Positions 1 through 7,678 of a stretch of 24,509 nt of DNA are shown here, piece by piece (the first letter of the stretch is position 1; every line of letters begins with the position of its first letter). Source of the DNA: Desulfobacca acetoxidans. Lineage in GTDB: Bacteria; Desulfobacterota; Desulfobaccia; Desulfobaccales; 0-14-0-80-60-11. Both the position numbers and the translations under genes were made by a program. Where the stretch lies: contig DZCR01000030.1 in the NCBI GenBank assembly GCA_022736495.1, positions 2,339 through 26,847 on the forward strand, read 5' to 3'. The notes below the pieces were generated by a model, which searched no databases, had not been told where the DNA came from, and was given only the letters and a program-made list of their open reading frames with translations.

Positions 1-2
1 CG

Positions 3-1355
3 GGACTGCCGGTCAAAGAGTTCGTGGACCAGATCAGCGCCCGCTTCCGCCAGTCCTGGGATGACCTGGATATCAGCTATGACCACTATATCCGCACCAC
101 CGACCCGGCGCATATCCGCACGGTGCAAGAGGTGTTGGGGCGGGTACACGACTCCGGGGACATTTACTTCGGGGAGTACGGCGGGCTCTATTGTTTCGGC
201 TGCGAGTGCTTTTACCTGGAGCGCGACCTGGTGGACGGCCTGTGCCCGGACCATAAGGTGGCCCCCACCTTCCTCAAGGAAGAAAACTACTTCTTCCGCA
301 TGAGCAAGTACCAGGATTGGCTCATCGATCAGATCAAAAGCCACCCCGACTGGATCAGGCCGGAACGCTACCGCAACGAAATACTGGCCTTTCTCAAAGA
401 GCCTTTGGAAGACCTGTGCATCTCCCGGCCCAAGAGCCGCATGGATTGGGGCATCACCCTGCCCTTTGACGAGCATTACGTCACCTATGTCTGGTTCGAC
501 GCCCTGATCAACTACCTTACAGGTTTGGACTACCCCGGGGGTGAGGCTTACAAAAAATTTTGGCCTGCCCAGCATCTCATCGCCAAAGACATTCTCAAAC
601 CCCACGCCATCTATTGGCCCACCATGCTAAAGGCCATGGGGCTTTCGCCCTTCGGGAACCTCAACGTCCACGGCTACTGGCAGATGGCGGCGGGTAAGAT
701 GTCCAAGAGCCTGGGAAATGTGGTGGACCCCCGGACCCTGGTCGCCCGCTTCGGCATCGACCAGGTCCGCTATTTCTTTCTCCGGGAAATGGTCTTCGGA
801 CTGGACGCCCATTTCAGCGAAGCCGCCATGATCACCCGGATAAACGCCGACCTGGCCAACGATCTGGGCAATCTCGTGGCCCGCAGCCTGGGAATGGCCT
901 TTAAATACCGGCAAGGCGTGGTGCCGGCCCCCAACGTTCCCGACCCCATAGATTCCGAAGTCGTCACCGCGGTGCAGGCCGTGGCCGCGGACTTTCTGCG
1001 CCTCTTTCCGGCCCTGGAGTTTACCAAAGCCCTGGCCGGACTCTGGGAATTTATCGGCCTGCTCAATCGTTACATCGTCACCGCAGCGCCCTGGGAATTG
1101 GCCAAACAGCCCGAAGCTGCAGGGCGCTTGGACACCGTTTTGTATCATCTTTTGGAAGGACTGCGCTGGATCGCGGCGTTGCTGAGGCCCGTGATGCCCG
1201 GCAGCGCCCTGAAAATAAGCGAACACCTGGGTCTGGGCCTGTCCCTGTGGGATCAGCCCCTGCCCCAGGCGCTCAGGTGGGGCAGGCTGACGCCCGGCAG
1301 CCGCTTGGCCAAGGGTCCGGCCCTGTTCCCCCGGATAGAGACCGAAGAAAGGTGA
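3..1355 (+). CDS. metG: Methionyl-tRNA synthetase, 5' truncated by window edge
   Basis: Charges tRNA-Met with methionine in the cytoplasm. The reading frame is open from base 3, giving residues GLPVKEFVDQISARF before any start codon, so the gene begins outside the window and the HIGH motif is missing here. What is seen: a zinc knuckle (CFGC then CPDH, around bases 192-255), the KMSKS loop as GKMSKSLGN (about 694-720), and the helical anticodon-binding domain after it. The protein stops soon after that domain, with no C-terminal EMAPII/Trbp111-like tRNA-binding extension. Allowing about 60 missing residues, the full length would be near 510, the short bacterial form. The stop TGA is followed by a 52-base gap to the next gene. 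Identification is firm; only the N-terminus is unseen. Confidence 0.96.
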   Translation, partial: GLPVKEFVDQISARFRQSWDDLDISYDHYIRTTDPAHIRTVQEVLGRVHDSGDIYFGEYGGLYCFGCECFYLERDLVDGLCPDHKVAPTFLKEENYFFRMSKYQDWLIDQIKSHPDWIRPERYRNEILAFLKEPLEDLCISRPKSRMDWGITLPFDEHYVTYVWFDALINYLTGLDYPGGEAYKKFWPAQHLIAKDILKPHAIYWPTMLKAMGLSPFGNLNVHGYWQMAAGKMSKSLGNVVDPRTLVARFGIDQVRYFFLREMVFGLDAHFSEAAMITRINADLANDLGNLVARSLGMAFKYRQGVVPAPNVPDPIDSEVVTAVQAVAADFLRLFPALEFTKALAGLWEFIGLLNRYIVTAAPWELAKQPEAAGRLDTVLYHLLEGLRWIAALLRPVMPGSALKISEHLGLGLSLWDQPLPQALRWGRLTPGSRLAKGPALFPRIETEER

Positions 1356-1407
1356 TGACGCCGGGCTCAGTCCCGGTTTCCGCCATGCCAGCCTGGATGG
1401 AGGTGTT

Positions 1408-1968
1408 ATGGTCGCCACATTGCGCCGCCTCATGGTGGCCGCCGTGGGCGCGGCGCTGCTCTTGGCGGGCTGTGCCGGGGCCCCGCCGCCAAAACCGCCG
1501 CTGGGGCCAGTGGCGCCTTTGCCCGGGGTGGGGCGCAACCCCCTAGAGATGGCCATAGAGCAGGCCCTGGGCGATTTCCATGGCGCTCCTTACCGCTCCG
1601 GGGGCACCACCCCCGCCGGGGTGGATTGCTCCGGGCTGGTCCAGGCCTTGTATCAACGGGCCGGGATACGCCTGCCCCGGACCGTGGTCCAGCAGTACCA
1701 GGCAGGCCAACCGGTGGAGCGCGGCGCTCTGCGGTTCGGCGACGTGGTCTTCTTCAACCGCTATTGCCAGACCCGGGGGCACGACTTCTTTCTGGCCGGG
1801 ATTCTCTCCCTGGGATCTGGGGACGAGGTGTGCCACGACGGGGTCTACCTGGGCGGTGGCCGGTTCATTCACGCCTCCCCCCGGGGCGTTTTTATCAGCC
1901 GCCTGGACGCCGAGGTTTGGCGGGTGTCTTATCGCGGGGCCCGGCGCTATCTGCCCGGCAACAATTAA
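1408..1968 (+). CDS. NlpC/P60-family cell-wall peptidase, lipoprotein
   Basis: A probable peptidoglycan endopeptidase anchored to a membrane. The 186-residue product starts with a lipoprotein signal whose lipobox LLAGC ends at Cys22, followed by a proline-rich linker. The NlpC/P60 domain follows: the catalytic cysteine lies in GVDCSG (Cys74), the catalytic histidine in HDGVYLGGG (His143), and a third polar residue in RFIHA (His155). Family members usually cleave D-glutamyl-diaminopimelate bonds; that is inferred. An insertion of about 15-20 residues (roughly 120-140, with Cys120 and Cys142) separates the GDVVFFN strand from the catalytic histidine, which is longer than usual. The start ATG has a good GGAGGT ribosome site 5 bases upstream. 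It lies 52 bases after metG and 29 bases before the next exported protein. Confidence 0.9.
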   Translation: MVATLRRLMVAAVGAALLLAGCAGAPPPKPPLGPVAPLPGVGRNPLEMAIEQALGDFHGAPYRSGGTTPAGVDCSGLVQALYQRAGIRLPRTVVQQYQAGQPVERGALRFGDVVFFNRYCQTRGHDFFLAGILSLGSGDEVCHDGVYLGGGRFIHASPRGVFISRLDAEVWRVSYRGARRYLPGNN

Positions 1969-1997
1969 TCTCATCTTTTTTGGCTGTGGAGGCCTCC

Positions 1998-2522
1998 ATG
2001 CAAAACAATCGGTATCGGTTTCTGATGCGGCTGAGCTTGATTCTCTGGGTGGGGTTATGCCTCAATGTTGCGCCGGCCCAAGCGCAAACCGGGGGGTTCC
2101 TCGGCGACTATACCTTCGGCTTCTGGGGGAACACCCGGGAACAGGGCCGGCTGGGCCGGGAGGATCTCATCGCCCGGGAGGGCTATTGCCCCACCGGCGG
2201 CTGCGTCCTTCGCCTGGACCGGGTGGAGGTTAAACCGGATCGGGCCAAGCGGGGTGAAACCTTGCTGTTGAGCACCACCTACACCATCCTCACTCCGGAA
2301 CAGGTGTCTCTGCCGGTATCTATTACCCGGGATATTTACTACCGGGGAAAATCTCTGGGACGAACCAAAAGTGTGGATATGCGTCGACAAAACGGCACGT
2401 GGACCCAGGACATCAATTTTACCCTGCCGGCCAGCGCCGCGCCCGGGGTCTATACCCTGGTCACTTCCATCAACACGGCCTACGGCACGGCCCGGGATAC
2501 TACGGAGTTCTACGTAGATTAG
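1998..2522 (+). CDS. Exported protein of unknown function, beta-rich
   Basis: A 174-residue protein that I do not recognise. It has a clear Sec signal peptide: basic N-terminus (MQNNRYRFLMR), a hydrophobic stretch, and a likely cleavage after APAQAQ near residue 30. Two cysteines follow in EGYCPTGGCV, which could form a disulfide in the periplasm. The remainder alternates short hydrophobic and polar stretches, as in an immunoglobulin-like or other beta-sandwich domain, ending with TTEFYVD. The ATG was chosen because GGAGG sits 5 bases upstream and a signal peptide begins right there; the frame is open further upstream, but that part lies antiparallel or shifted within the NlpC gene. The 29-base gap suggests co-transcription with the NlpC lipoprotein. 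Confidence 0.8.
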   Translation: MQNNRYRFLMRLSLILWVGLCLNVAPAQAQTGGFLGDYTFGFWGNTREQGRLGREDLIAREGYCPTGGCVLRLDRVEVKPDRAKRGETLLLSTTYTILTPEQVSLPVSITRDIYYRGKSLGRTKSVDMRRQNGTWTQDINFTLPASAAPGVYTLVTSINTAYGTARDTTEFYVD

Positions 2523-2580
2523 ATCGCATTAAAGCGTGCCTTTCGGGCAGATCATGATAGCTACTCAGGCTAAGAAATTC

Positions 2581-2609
2581 CTGAAAGCCGGTTAATTAAG
2601 AGATATAAT
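2581..2609 (+). promoter_or_regulatory. Candidate sigma-70 promoter for moaA
   Basis: A perfect TATAAT (2604-2609) lies 17 bases after CTGAAA (4 of 6 matches to TTGACA). The region is AT-rich against a GC-rich background and ends 33 bases before the moaA start. Predicted only from consensus. Confidence 0.4.
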
Positions 2610-2642
2610 TACAATTAAATTCATTAACAGGTGGGAGATATC

Positions 2643-3608
2643 TTGCCCGGATTGATCAATTACCTGCGGCTTTCCATTACCGACCGCTGCAATCTGCGTT
2701 GTTTCTATTGCACCGCCTGGGGGGACTGGCAGAAACTGCCGTGCCAGGAGATCTTGCGCTACGAGGAGTTGTTGCGCCTGACGTCAGTAGCCGCCGGCGT
2801 TGGCATCCGCAAAGTTCGCGTCACCGGCGGCGAACCCCTGGTGCGCCGGGGCGTCCTGGAATTCATCCGTCGGCTGGGCCGGGTTCCTGGAATCGAAGAG
2901 GTCTGCCTCACCACCAACGGGGTCTGTTTAGCGGAACTGGCGGCCGGCCTTTATGATACCGGTTTGCGCCACCTCAATGTCAGCCTGGATAGCCTGCGCC
3001 GGGACCGTTTCCGGGAGTTTACCGGGGGGGACCACTTCGATGACGTCCTGGCCGGCCTGGAACGGGCCGCGACCCTGGGATTTGCCCCCATTAAGATCAA
3101 CTTCGTGGTCTTAAGGGACCTCAATGACGACGAACTCCTGGACTTTGCCCTCCTGACCCGGGAGCGGCCTTTCCAGGTGCGCTTCATCGAGTTCATGCCC
3201 ACGGTGGAGGAGACCAGCTGGCGCCGCCACTTCCTGTCCATGGACGAGGTCCGCCAGCGATTGGCAAAGCTGGGCCCCCTGGAGGCCATCACCTCCTCTC
3301 CTACCGCGGGTCCGGCCCGGGCCTTCCGGGTACCGGGGTTTAAGGGCGAAATAGGCTTCATCAGCTCCGTCAGCGATCATCACTGCCCCACGTGTAATCG
3401 CCTGCGCCTCACCGCAGCCGGCCGTCTGCGGCCCTGTCTCTTTGCCGCGCCGGAACTGGATCTGAAGGGGCCGTTGCGCCAGGGCGCCGACGACGAGACC
3501 CTGGCCCGGCTCTTTGAGGAGGCCATCCGCCTGAAAGGCTGCGTCTCCCCCGCCCCGGCGCTGACCTCTCCTGCCCCGGGCCGAGGCATGGTGAGCATCG
3601 GCGGCTGA
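2643..3608 (+). CDS. moaA: GTP 3',8-cyclase MoaA (molybdenum cofactor synthesis)
   Basis: Radical-SAM enzyme that rearranges GTP in the first step of molybdopterin synthesis. The N-terminal cluster motif is CNLRCFYC (CX3CX2C), followed by the SAM-binding TGGEPLVR. The C-terminal second [4Fe-4S] motif is CPTCNRLRL...RPC (CX2CX13C), the GTP-binding site typical of MoaA. The protein ends in Gly-Gly, the C-terminal feature needed for cyclase activity. I place the start at TTG 2643 because GGTGGGAG lies 5 bases upstream and the product then begins MPGLINYLRLSITDRC, matching family register; GTG 2631 is an alternative that would itself be part of that ribosome site. Length is 321 residues, normal for the family. 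The usual CMPE after the first cluster is replaced by CTAWGDW. No other moa gene is nearby. Confidence 0.9.
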   Translation: MPGLINYLRLSITDRCNLRCFYCTAWGDWQKLPCQEILRYEELLRLTSVAAGVGIRKVRVTGGEPLVRRGVLEFIRRLGRVPGIEEVCLTTNGVCLAELAAGLYDTGLRHLNVSLDSLRRDRFREFTGGDHFDDVLAGLERAATLGFAPIKINFVVLRDLNDDELLDFALLTRERPFQVRFIEFMPTVEETSWRRHFLSMDEVRQRLAKLGPLEAITSSPTAGPARAFRVPGFKGEIGFISSVSDHHCPTCNRLRLTAAGRLRPCLFAAPELDLKGPLRQGADDETLARLFEEAIRLKGCVSPAPALTSPAPGRGMVSIGG

Positions 3609-3714
3609 TCCGGCTGGCCTTTTCATTTTCTCAAATTTTTCGGCGCCAAACCATTAACGTTTTCCGTAACCTAAGAGTATATTGTAAAGAGACTATGAGA
3701 AGGGAGCCGCTCGC

Positions 3715-4404
3715 ATGAAGCTGAGTATTGTCATTCCGATTTACAATGAGAAAGACACTCTGGAAGAGATCTTCCGCCTGGTGCAGGCGACTCCTTATGA
3801 CAAAGAGATCATTGCGGTGGACGACGCCTCCACCGATGGTACCCGGGATATCTTGGCCCGCCTGGCCCAACAATATGAGAATGTTAAGACTTTTTACCAC
3901 GAGCGCAATCAGGGGAAGGGCGCGGCCTTGCGCACCGGCTTCGCCCAGGTAAACGGAGACGTGGTTATCATCCAGGACGCCGATTTGGAGTACCGCCCCC
4001 TTGATTACCCGTCCTTACTGGAGCCCATCGAACAGGGGGTGGCCGACGTGGTGTACGGCTCTCGGATGGTGGGCGGTCGGCCCCACCGGGTGCTGTTTTT
4101 CTGGCATTACCTGGGCAACCGGGCGATAACCACCCTCTCCAACATGTTCACGAATCTGAATCTGTCCGACATGGAAGTGGGCTACAAGGTATTCAAGGCA
4201 GAAGTTTTGCAGGGGATTCAGATCAGATGCGAACGCTTCGGGGTGGAGCCGGAACTCACCGCCAAAATCGCCAAAAAGCGCTGGCGCATCTACGAGGTAC
4301 CCATCCAATATCACGGCCGGGATTATGCCGCCGGGAAAAAGATCACCTGGAGAGACGGCGTCGCAGCGGTTTATCACATCATCAGGTTTAAATTTACCGA
4401 CTGA
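3715..4404 (+). CDS. Family 2 glycosyltransferase (dolichyl-phosphate-sugar synthase-like)
   Basis: A 229-residue GT-A-fold transferase that probably moves a nucleotide-sugar unit to a polyprenyl phosphate on the cytoplasmic face. The N-terminal motif SIVIPIYNEKDTLEEI and the nucleotide-binding VDDASTDGT are classic GT2. The metal-binding acidic motif is QDADLEY near residues 88-94, and YGSRMVGG follows. There are no transmembrane helices, so it matches the short DPM1-like form. The start ATG has AAGGGAG upstream with a spacing of about 8. It heads a three-gene group with a small membrane protein and a GT-C-like membrane protein, a combination that fits synthesis of a lipid-linked sugar and its use outside the membrane; the acceptor is unknown. 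Confidence 0.9.
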   Translation: MKLSIVIPIYNEKDTLEEIFRLVQATPYDKEIIAVDDASTDGTRDILARLAQQYENVKTFYHERNQGKGAALRTGFAQVNGDVVIIQDADLEYRPLDYPSLLEPIEQGVADVVYGSRMVGGRPHRVLFFWHYLGNRAITTLSNMFTNLNLSDMEVGYKVFKAEVLQGIQIRCERFGVEPELTAKIAKKRWRIYEVPIQYHGRDYAAGKKITWRDGVAAVYHIIRFKFTD

Positions 4405-4478
4405 GGCGATTTTGATCAACAGCGCAAGTCGGCAAAGCTGGTCAAACGTGGGCTTCGGCTGCTTTTATTTTCAATAAT

Positions 4479-4982
4479 ATGGCGTCGGTAACAACGTGGC
4501 GGCTCTGGTTGGTGAGGCTGATCCTCGGTCTCTGGGGCCTGCAGGTCTTGTGGTTGATCTGGCACTTCGGGCCGGAGGCGGGCGAGGTGGCCCGGAGAGC
4601 GGCCCACCAGCAGGCGGGCGTCGCCATCCGCCAGGAAGATCCGCTGTACCTTTGGGCCACCGCGCTCAAGGCCGTCATCCCCAAGCACGCCACTTATGTC
4701 TTCCTGGACGATTACGCCGCGGGCAAGGAAATCCAGGTCCGTTACTATCTGGCGCCCCGGCGTCACATCCTGAAACCCCTCAACGTCCCGGCCAGTTTTC
4801 TCTTTTATGCGTTGCACCAGGAGGACGCGTCTTTTCTGCTCATGCGGGATGCGACGCAGCCTCTGGGTCCTGGGGTTCAGGCCGCGCTCCAGTGCTCGGC
4901 GTTTCAGCCAGTAAACCTGCCGGGCCCGGGACGGGTTTTCCGCGTTGACGCCAGGCGCTTGGGTTGGGGTTTTTATGATTGA
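4479..4982 (+). CDS. Small membrane-anchored protein in glycosylation group
   Basis: A 167-residue protein of unknown function. It has one N-terminal transmembrane segment (about residues 8-28, LWLVRLILGLWGLQVLWLIW) and a soluble remainder that should be extracytoplasmic. The soluble part includes FLDDYAAGKEIQVRYYLAPRR, reminiscent of the soluble segments of membrane glycosyltransferases, but I cannot name a family. The ATG has no obvious ribosome site. The 3' end overlaps the next gene by 8 bases, implying translational coupling with the GT-C-like protein, so the two may act as partners or represent a split enzyme. Confidence 0.7.
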   Translation: MASVTTWRLWLVRLILGLWGLQVLWLIWHFGPEAGEVARRAAHQQAGVAIRQEDPLYLWATALKAVIPKHATYVFLDDYAAGKEIQVRYYLAPRRHILKPLNVPASFLFYALHQEDASFLLMRDATQPLGPGVQAALQCSAFQPVNLPGPGRVFRVDARRLGWGFYD

Positions 4983-6354
4983 GACCGGCATCGCCCTGCT
5001 GCGTCTGCTCCTGGGACTGGGAGCGGTATTTTTCCTGGGTTATGCGGGGCTGACCCTGCTTTGCCCGGTTCCCCGGGATTTCACGTTCGGAGAGCGGGCC
5101 GCCTTTAGTTTCGGAGTCGGCACCCTGGGCCTCACGGCCTGGATGTTGGCCCTAACCTGGTGGGGAGCGCTTTTTAACCTGGGGCTCATTTTAGGGCCGC
5201 CCCTGGCCCTGGCAGTCATGGTGCTGCTGATCCCCCGGGGCCGCGCCGTCGTCTCTCAGGACTTACAGGGATTTCACTTGTCACCCCGTGCCAAGTTAGG
5301 AGGATGGGACTGGCTCTTTTTGGGGATGTTGGCGGTGGTGTTTATCTATGCGCTGCTCCGGGCCGCGCTTTACCCCATGTGGGCTTGGGACGCGGTGGCC
5401 ACCTGGGGCTGCAAGGCCAAAATCTTTTATACCAGCCGGGGGCTGGACCTGACCTGCATTGATGCACACAACTATTACCCCAACCTCATCCCGTTTTTAC
5501 TGAGCTACCTGTATTTCTGCCTGGGTCAGGTGAATGATGCCCTGGCCAAGGCAGTTTTCCCGCTTTTTGGGGCCTTGACCTTGACATTGCTCGGTTCCCT
5601 GGGGATGCGGCTGGGCTTGCGCCGTTGTCAGGCCCTGGGGCTGGCGGCCTTTCTGGCCTTAAACGGCACCGTCTTCATCGTGCACCTTTACATCGCCTAC
5701 GCCGACCTGGCCCTGGCCTTTTATACCCTGGGGGGGAGCGGTCTCCTTTACCTCTGGCTGGCGGATGCCGCCCCCCGAGGCAGCCTGACCCTGGCGGCCT
5801 GCTCTCTGGCGGGGATGGCCTGGAGCAAGTATGAAGGTCCGCCCCTGGCCGCCACCCTGCTTGTGGCCGCGGCGCTGACCCTGGTCTGGCTGCGCCCGGA
5901 GCACTGGCTCCGCCGTCTGAGCTGCCTGACCGTTCCGCTGGTCGGGCTCATGGTGGGTTATCTCCCTTGGCGGCTGTTCACGGTGCAGCAAAAACTGGAG
6001 ATCGGCGCGGATCACATCCAGAGCTTTTATCCCCAGCAATTGCTCAAGGCAATGGTCTATCTGCTGGGTGGATTGGCAGAGCCGTTCTATTTCGGGTTTC
6101 TCTGGCCAACGCTGGTTTTGGCCCTCATTTTCGCGGGCAAGCGCCTGTGGCGCTCCCCCCGCCTCTTCCTGGCCCTCTTTGTGGTCGGAAATCTGGCGGC
6201 CATCCTCCTGGCCTATGCGGTGGCCCCCACCGCCGCGGCGGAGTTTCCCGCCTACGTCCGGGCCACTTTGGACCGCCTGCTGCTCCACCTCACCCCCGTA
6301 GTCGCCCTGCTTCTGGCCTTAGGTCTTGAGGACTTGAATGAAAAAGGCAGATGA
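4975..6354 (+). CDS. GT-C-like polytopic membrane glycosyltransferase
   Basis: A 459-residue integral membrane protein with around ten hydrophobic helices. After the early helices there is an acidic loop WAWDAVATWGCKAK, and later HNYYPNLIPFLLSYLY, WSKYEGPPLA and a C-terminal RLLLHLTPVVALLLAL. This pattern resembles GT-C enzymes of the PMT/ArnT type, which move sugars from polyprenyl-phosphate donors to acceptors outside the membrane. The assignment is by architecture and motif style, not by a recognised family member. I chose ATG 4975, which begins right at the first hydrophobic helix and overlaps the upstream gene by 8 bases; a TTG at 4945 is also in frame. The GT2 gene two positions upstream is the likely donor-synthesis partner. 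Confidence 0.75.
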   Translation: MIETGIALLRLLLGLGAVFFLGYAGLTLLCPVPRDFTFGERAAFSFGVGTLGLTAWMLALTWWGALFNLGLILGPPLALAVMVLLIPRGRAVVSQDLQGFHLSPRAKLGGWDWLFLGMLAVVFIYALLRAALYPMWAWDAVATWGCKAKIFYTSRGLDLTCIDAHNYYPNLIPFLLSYLYFCLGQVNDALAKAVFPLFGALTLTLLGSLGMRLGLRRCQALGLAAFLALNGTVFIVHLYIAYADLALAFYTLGGSGLLYLWLADAAPRGSLTLAACSLAGMAWSKYEGPPLAATLLVAAALTLVWLRPEHWLRRLSCLTVPLVGLMVGYLPWRLFTVQQKLEIGADHIQSFYPQQLLKAMVYLLGGLAEPFYFGFLWPTLVLALIFAGKRLWRSPRLFLALFVVGNLAAILLAYAVAPTAAAEFPAYVRATLDRLLLHLTPVVALLLALGLEDLNEKGR

Positions 6355-6357
6355 TCC

Positions 6358-6603
6358 GTGAGGCGGGATGCGCTGCGCTTTCCCGCCCTAAGTGCTAAGG
6401 ACTCCGTCAGCCGCGGAAACGGCACTTGCCGCGTACCTGGCGGCTGGAACCGCTTATTTGAACATTCATCGTCCCTGTTTCCTGGGGGAGAGATTCGCGG
6501 CTTTTTGGTGTCAGCACCAGTTCCTTTGCCTGCCACTATACTTCTCTTCGGCACTGGCATAGCAGGCTTGGCAGGAGTCCGGCTCAGAAGGAAGAAACAG
6601 TAG
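6358..6603 (+). CDS. Short ORF with PEP-CTERM sorting signal; likely gene remnant
   Basis: An 81-residue frame from GTG 6358, one codon after the stop of the GT-C-like gene and in the same frame. Its last 27 residues, VPLPATILLFGTGIAGLAG then VRLRRKKQ, are a textbook PEP-CTERM tail: the PEP-box variant VPLPAT, a hydrophobic helix and a basic end. Such tails target exported proteins to exosortase for removal and surface attachment. The upstream 50 residues show no signal peptide or domain, and the start has no ribosome site. It therefore looks like the 3' end of a PEP-CTERM protein gene whose body was lost, or a misread short gene. No exosortase is present in the window. Confidence 0.45.
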   Translation: MRRDALRFPALSAKDSVSRGNGTCRVPGGWNRLFEHSSSLFPGGEIRGFLVSAPVPLPATILLFGTGIAGLAGVRLRRKKQ

Positions 6604-6655
6604 TCAAGACCAGGCAGGATGATTGTAACCCTGTCTTGTCAAAATTTCGATCAGC

Positions 6656-6709
6656 TTGCCGATATCAATAATTATTTGAATGCCGCATAGTTATCAATAT
6701 GATCGGCAA
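6656..6709. repeat. Inverted repeat enclosing a direct repeat
   Basis: TTGCCGAT (6656-6663) and ATCGGCAA (6702-6709) form a perfect 8-base inverted pair. Inside, TATCAATA occurs twice in direct orientation (6663-6670 and 6692-6699), each next to one arm. It lies between the convergent PEP-CTERM ORF and the glycine-zipper gene, in an AT-rich gap. There is no T-run to mark a terminator. A weaker hairpin with a bulge (CAAGAC-C-AGG with CCTGTCTTG, 6605-6639) precedes it. Confidence 0.4.
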
Positions 6710-6738
6710 ATACAATTGAGTCACTTTAGAAAGCGCCG

Positions 6739-7164
6739 CTATTTCCAGCCAGACACCTCATACCCTTTCTCACGGAGGCATTGTTCCACCAGCCGGCGCT
6801 GCTCCGGGTCAAGGTCCCGATCCCCGGAATGGAAGAGTCCCCGGATAAGGCCGCTGGTGCCGCCCCCGGCTGCTCCCATGGCTGCGCCTCGCCCGGCGCT
6901 GCCGACCACCGCCCCGGCCACGGCCCCCACTGCGGCCCCGGTAGCGGCTCCCACGGCGGTTGAGCCGGCGACTTTGCCAGCCGGCCTCGGCTCCAACCCT
7001 GAGGTGGCCCGTCGCAGGCAGTCATCGATATCCTGTTGGGCTGCGTCCATCCCCACCGTCTCAAGCCGCGGGCTAGGGACCAACACGGGGCGTTTGGCCG
7101 CACAGGCCAGGCTCGAAATTACGATACCGATCACCAGCGAAATCCGCAGAAGGTTTCTGGTCAT
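6739..7164 (-). CDS. Glycine-zipper lipoprotein
   Basis: A 141-residue exported protein. The N-terminus is a lipoprotein signal with lipobox SLAC ending near residue 21. The middle is a run of small residues in a Gly/Ala-zipper pattern (VAGSTAVGAATGAAVGAVAG and on), typical of membrane-inserting glycine-zipper segments. The end, EQRRLVEQCLREKGYEVSGWK, is typical of small glycine-zipper lipoproteins of proteobacteria, with a cysteine also at DDCLRR. A role in the outer membrane or envelope is inferred; the molecular function of these proteins is not known. No clear ribosome site precedes the ATG. The next gene on the same strand is 127 bases upstream, with a strong hairpin between them. Confidence 0.8.
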   Translation of the reverse strand: MTRNLLRISLVIGIVISSLACAAKRPVLVPSPRLETVGMDAAQQDIDDCLRRATSGLEPRPAGKVAGSTAVGAATGAAVGAVAGAVVGSAGRGAAMGAAGGGTSGLIRGLFHSGDRDLDPEQRRLVEQCLREKGYEVSGWK

Positions 7165-7250
7165 GGAAGATTCTTTATCGTCTGACGCCGGGTAGGGCGA
7201 TGACGCACAGGCCAGCGGGACTAAGGTAATCTACCAGAAGAGCGCCAATC

Positions 7251-7272
7251 GGGGGGCGAGTTGCCGCCCCCC
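7251..7272 (-). terminator. GC-rich hairpin after the small periplasmic protein gene
   Basis: GGGGGGCG (7251-7258) pairs perfectly with CGCCCCCC (7265-7272) around the loop AGTTGC. It sits 19 bases beyond the stop of the 7292-7636 gene, where a terminator is expected. Neither side carries a convincing T-run, so termination efficiency is uncertain. Confidence 0.45.
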
Positions 7273-7291
7273 CTTCGTCTTGCGCCCGCGA

Positions 7292-7636
7292 TTAATGCCA
7301 GCCCGGTCGCCAGCTGTTATGATTGTACCGGTAAATGTTGCAGTTGGCACGATTTTCCATGCGATGCAACCGGGCCCGCTCGTAGCGATTCAGGTGGCCG
7401 TCGGCCCGCATCCTGGCCTCAGCCAGGCGGATGCGCCCCTGTTGGTGTTCGAGACGGCGAAATTCTCCGGGAGTCAACCGCCCTGACCGGAGTCCCTGGC
7501 GGATGCGATATTGCTGATTCAACTCCCGCCTGTTGATGCAGGGGCCATAGGGACCCGCCGCGAGAGCGGGGAGGCTCGACAAGATGACTGCGGCCGTCAG
7601 CAGGCCAGTAACAATGCCTTTGGTCCAGGTTTTCAT
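7292..7636 (-). CDS. Small exported protein, charged helical, unknown function
   Basis: A 114-residue product with a clean Sec signal peptide (MKTWTKGIVTGLLTAAVILS, cleavage likely after ALA near residue 27). The mature part is rich in Arg, Glu and Gln and predicted helical: it contains QQYRIRQGLRSGRLTPGEF, then RRLEHQQGRIRLAEARMRAD, then GHLNRYERARLHRMENR. This repeating pattern is known from small periplasmic proteins of proteobacteria with weak EF-hand-like look, whose function is not established. Two cysteines (PCINRRE and ANCNIYR) may form a disulfide. The ribosome site GGAGGATGGAG is strong. A 14-base palindrome lies about 30 bases upstream of the start. Confidence 0.8.
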   Translation of the reverse strand: MKTWTKGIVTGLLTAAVILSSLPALAAGPYGPCINRRELNQQYRIRQGLRSGRLTPGEFRRLEHQQGRIRLAEARMRADGHLNRYERARLHRMENRANCNIYRYNHNSWRPGWH

Positions 7637-7664
7637 TGCTCCATCCTCCGGGTCACGTCAGGAA

Positions 7665-7678
7665 ATTCAGCGCTGAAT
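7665..7678. promoter_or_regulatory. Perfect 14-base palindrome upstream of small periplasmic protein
   Basis: ATTCAGCGCTGAAT is a perfect palindrome placed 29-42 bases before the ATG of the minus-strand gene at 7636, a usual position for an operator. No matching regulator is identified. Promoter elements around it are not obvious. Confidence 0.35.

Noticed and set aside
627..1556. Minus-strand open frame of 309 codons opposite metG
   Set aside because: It covers the clear MetRS KMSKS region and the start of the NlpC gene on the other strand; it has no domain pattern and is a shadow.
2530..2560. Terminator hairpin after the exported protein (TGCC-TTTC-GGGCA)
   Set aside because: The stem is only 4-5 pairs and no T-run follows.
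6680..7195. Plus-strand open frame rich in Ala-Pro repeats
   Set aside because: It is the reverse reading of the glycine-zipper lipoprotein gene, which has a lipobox and the family C-terminus.
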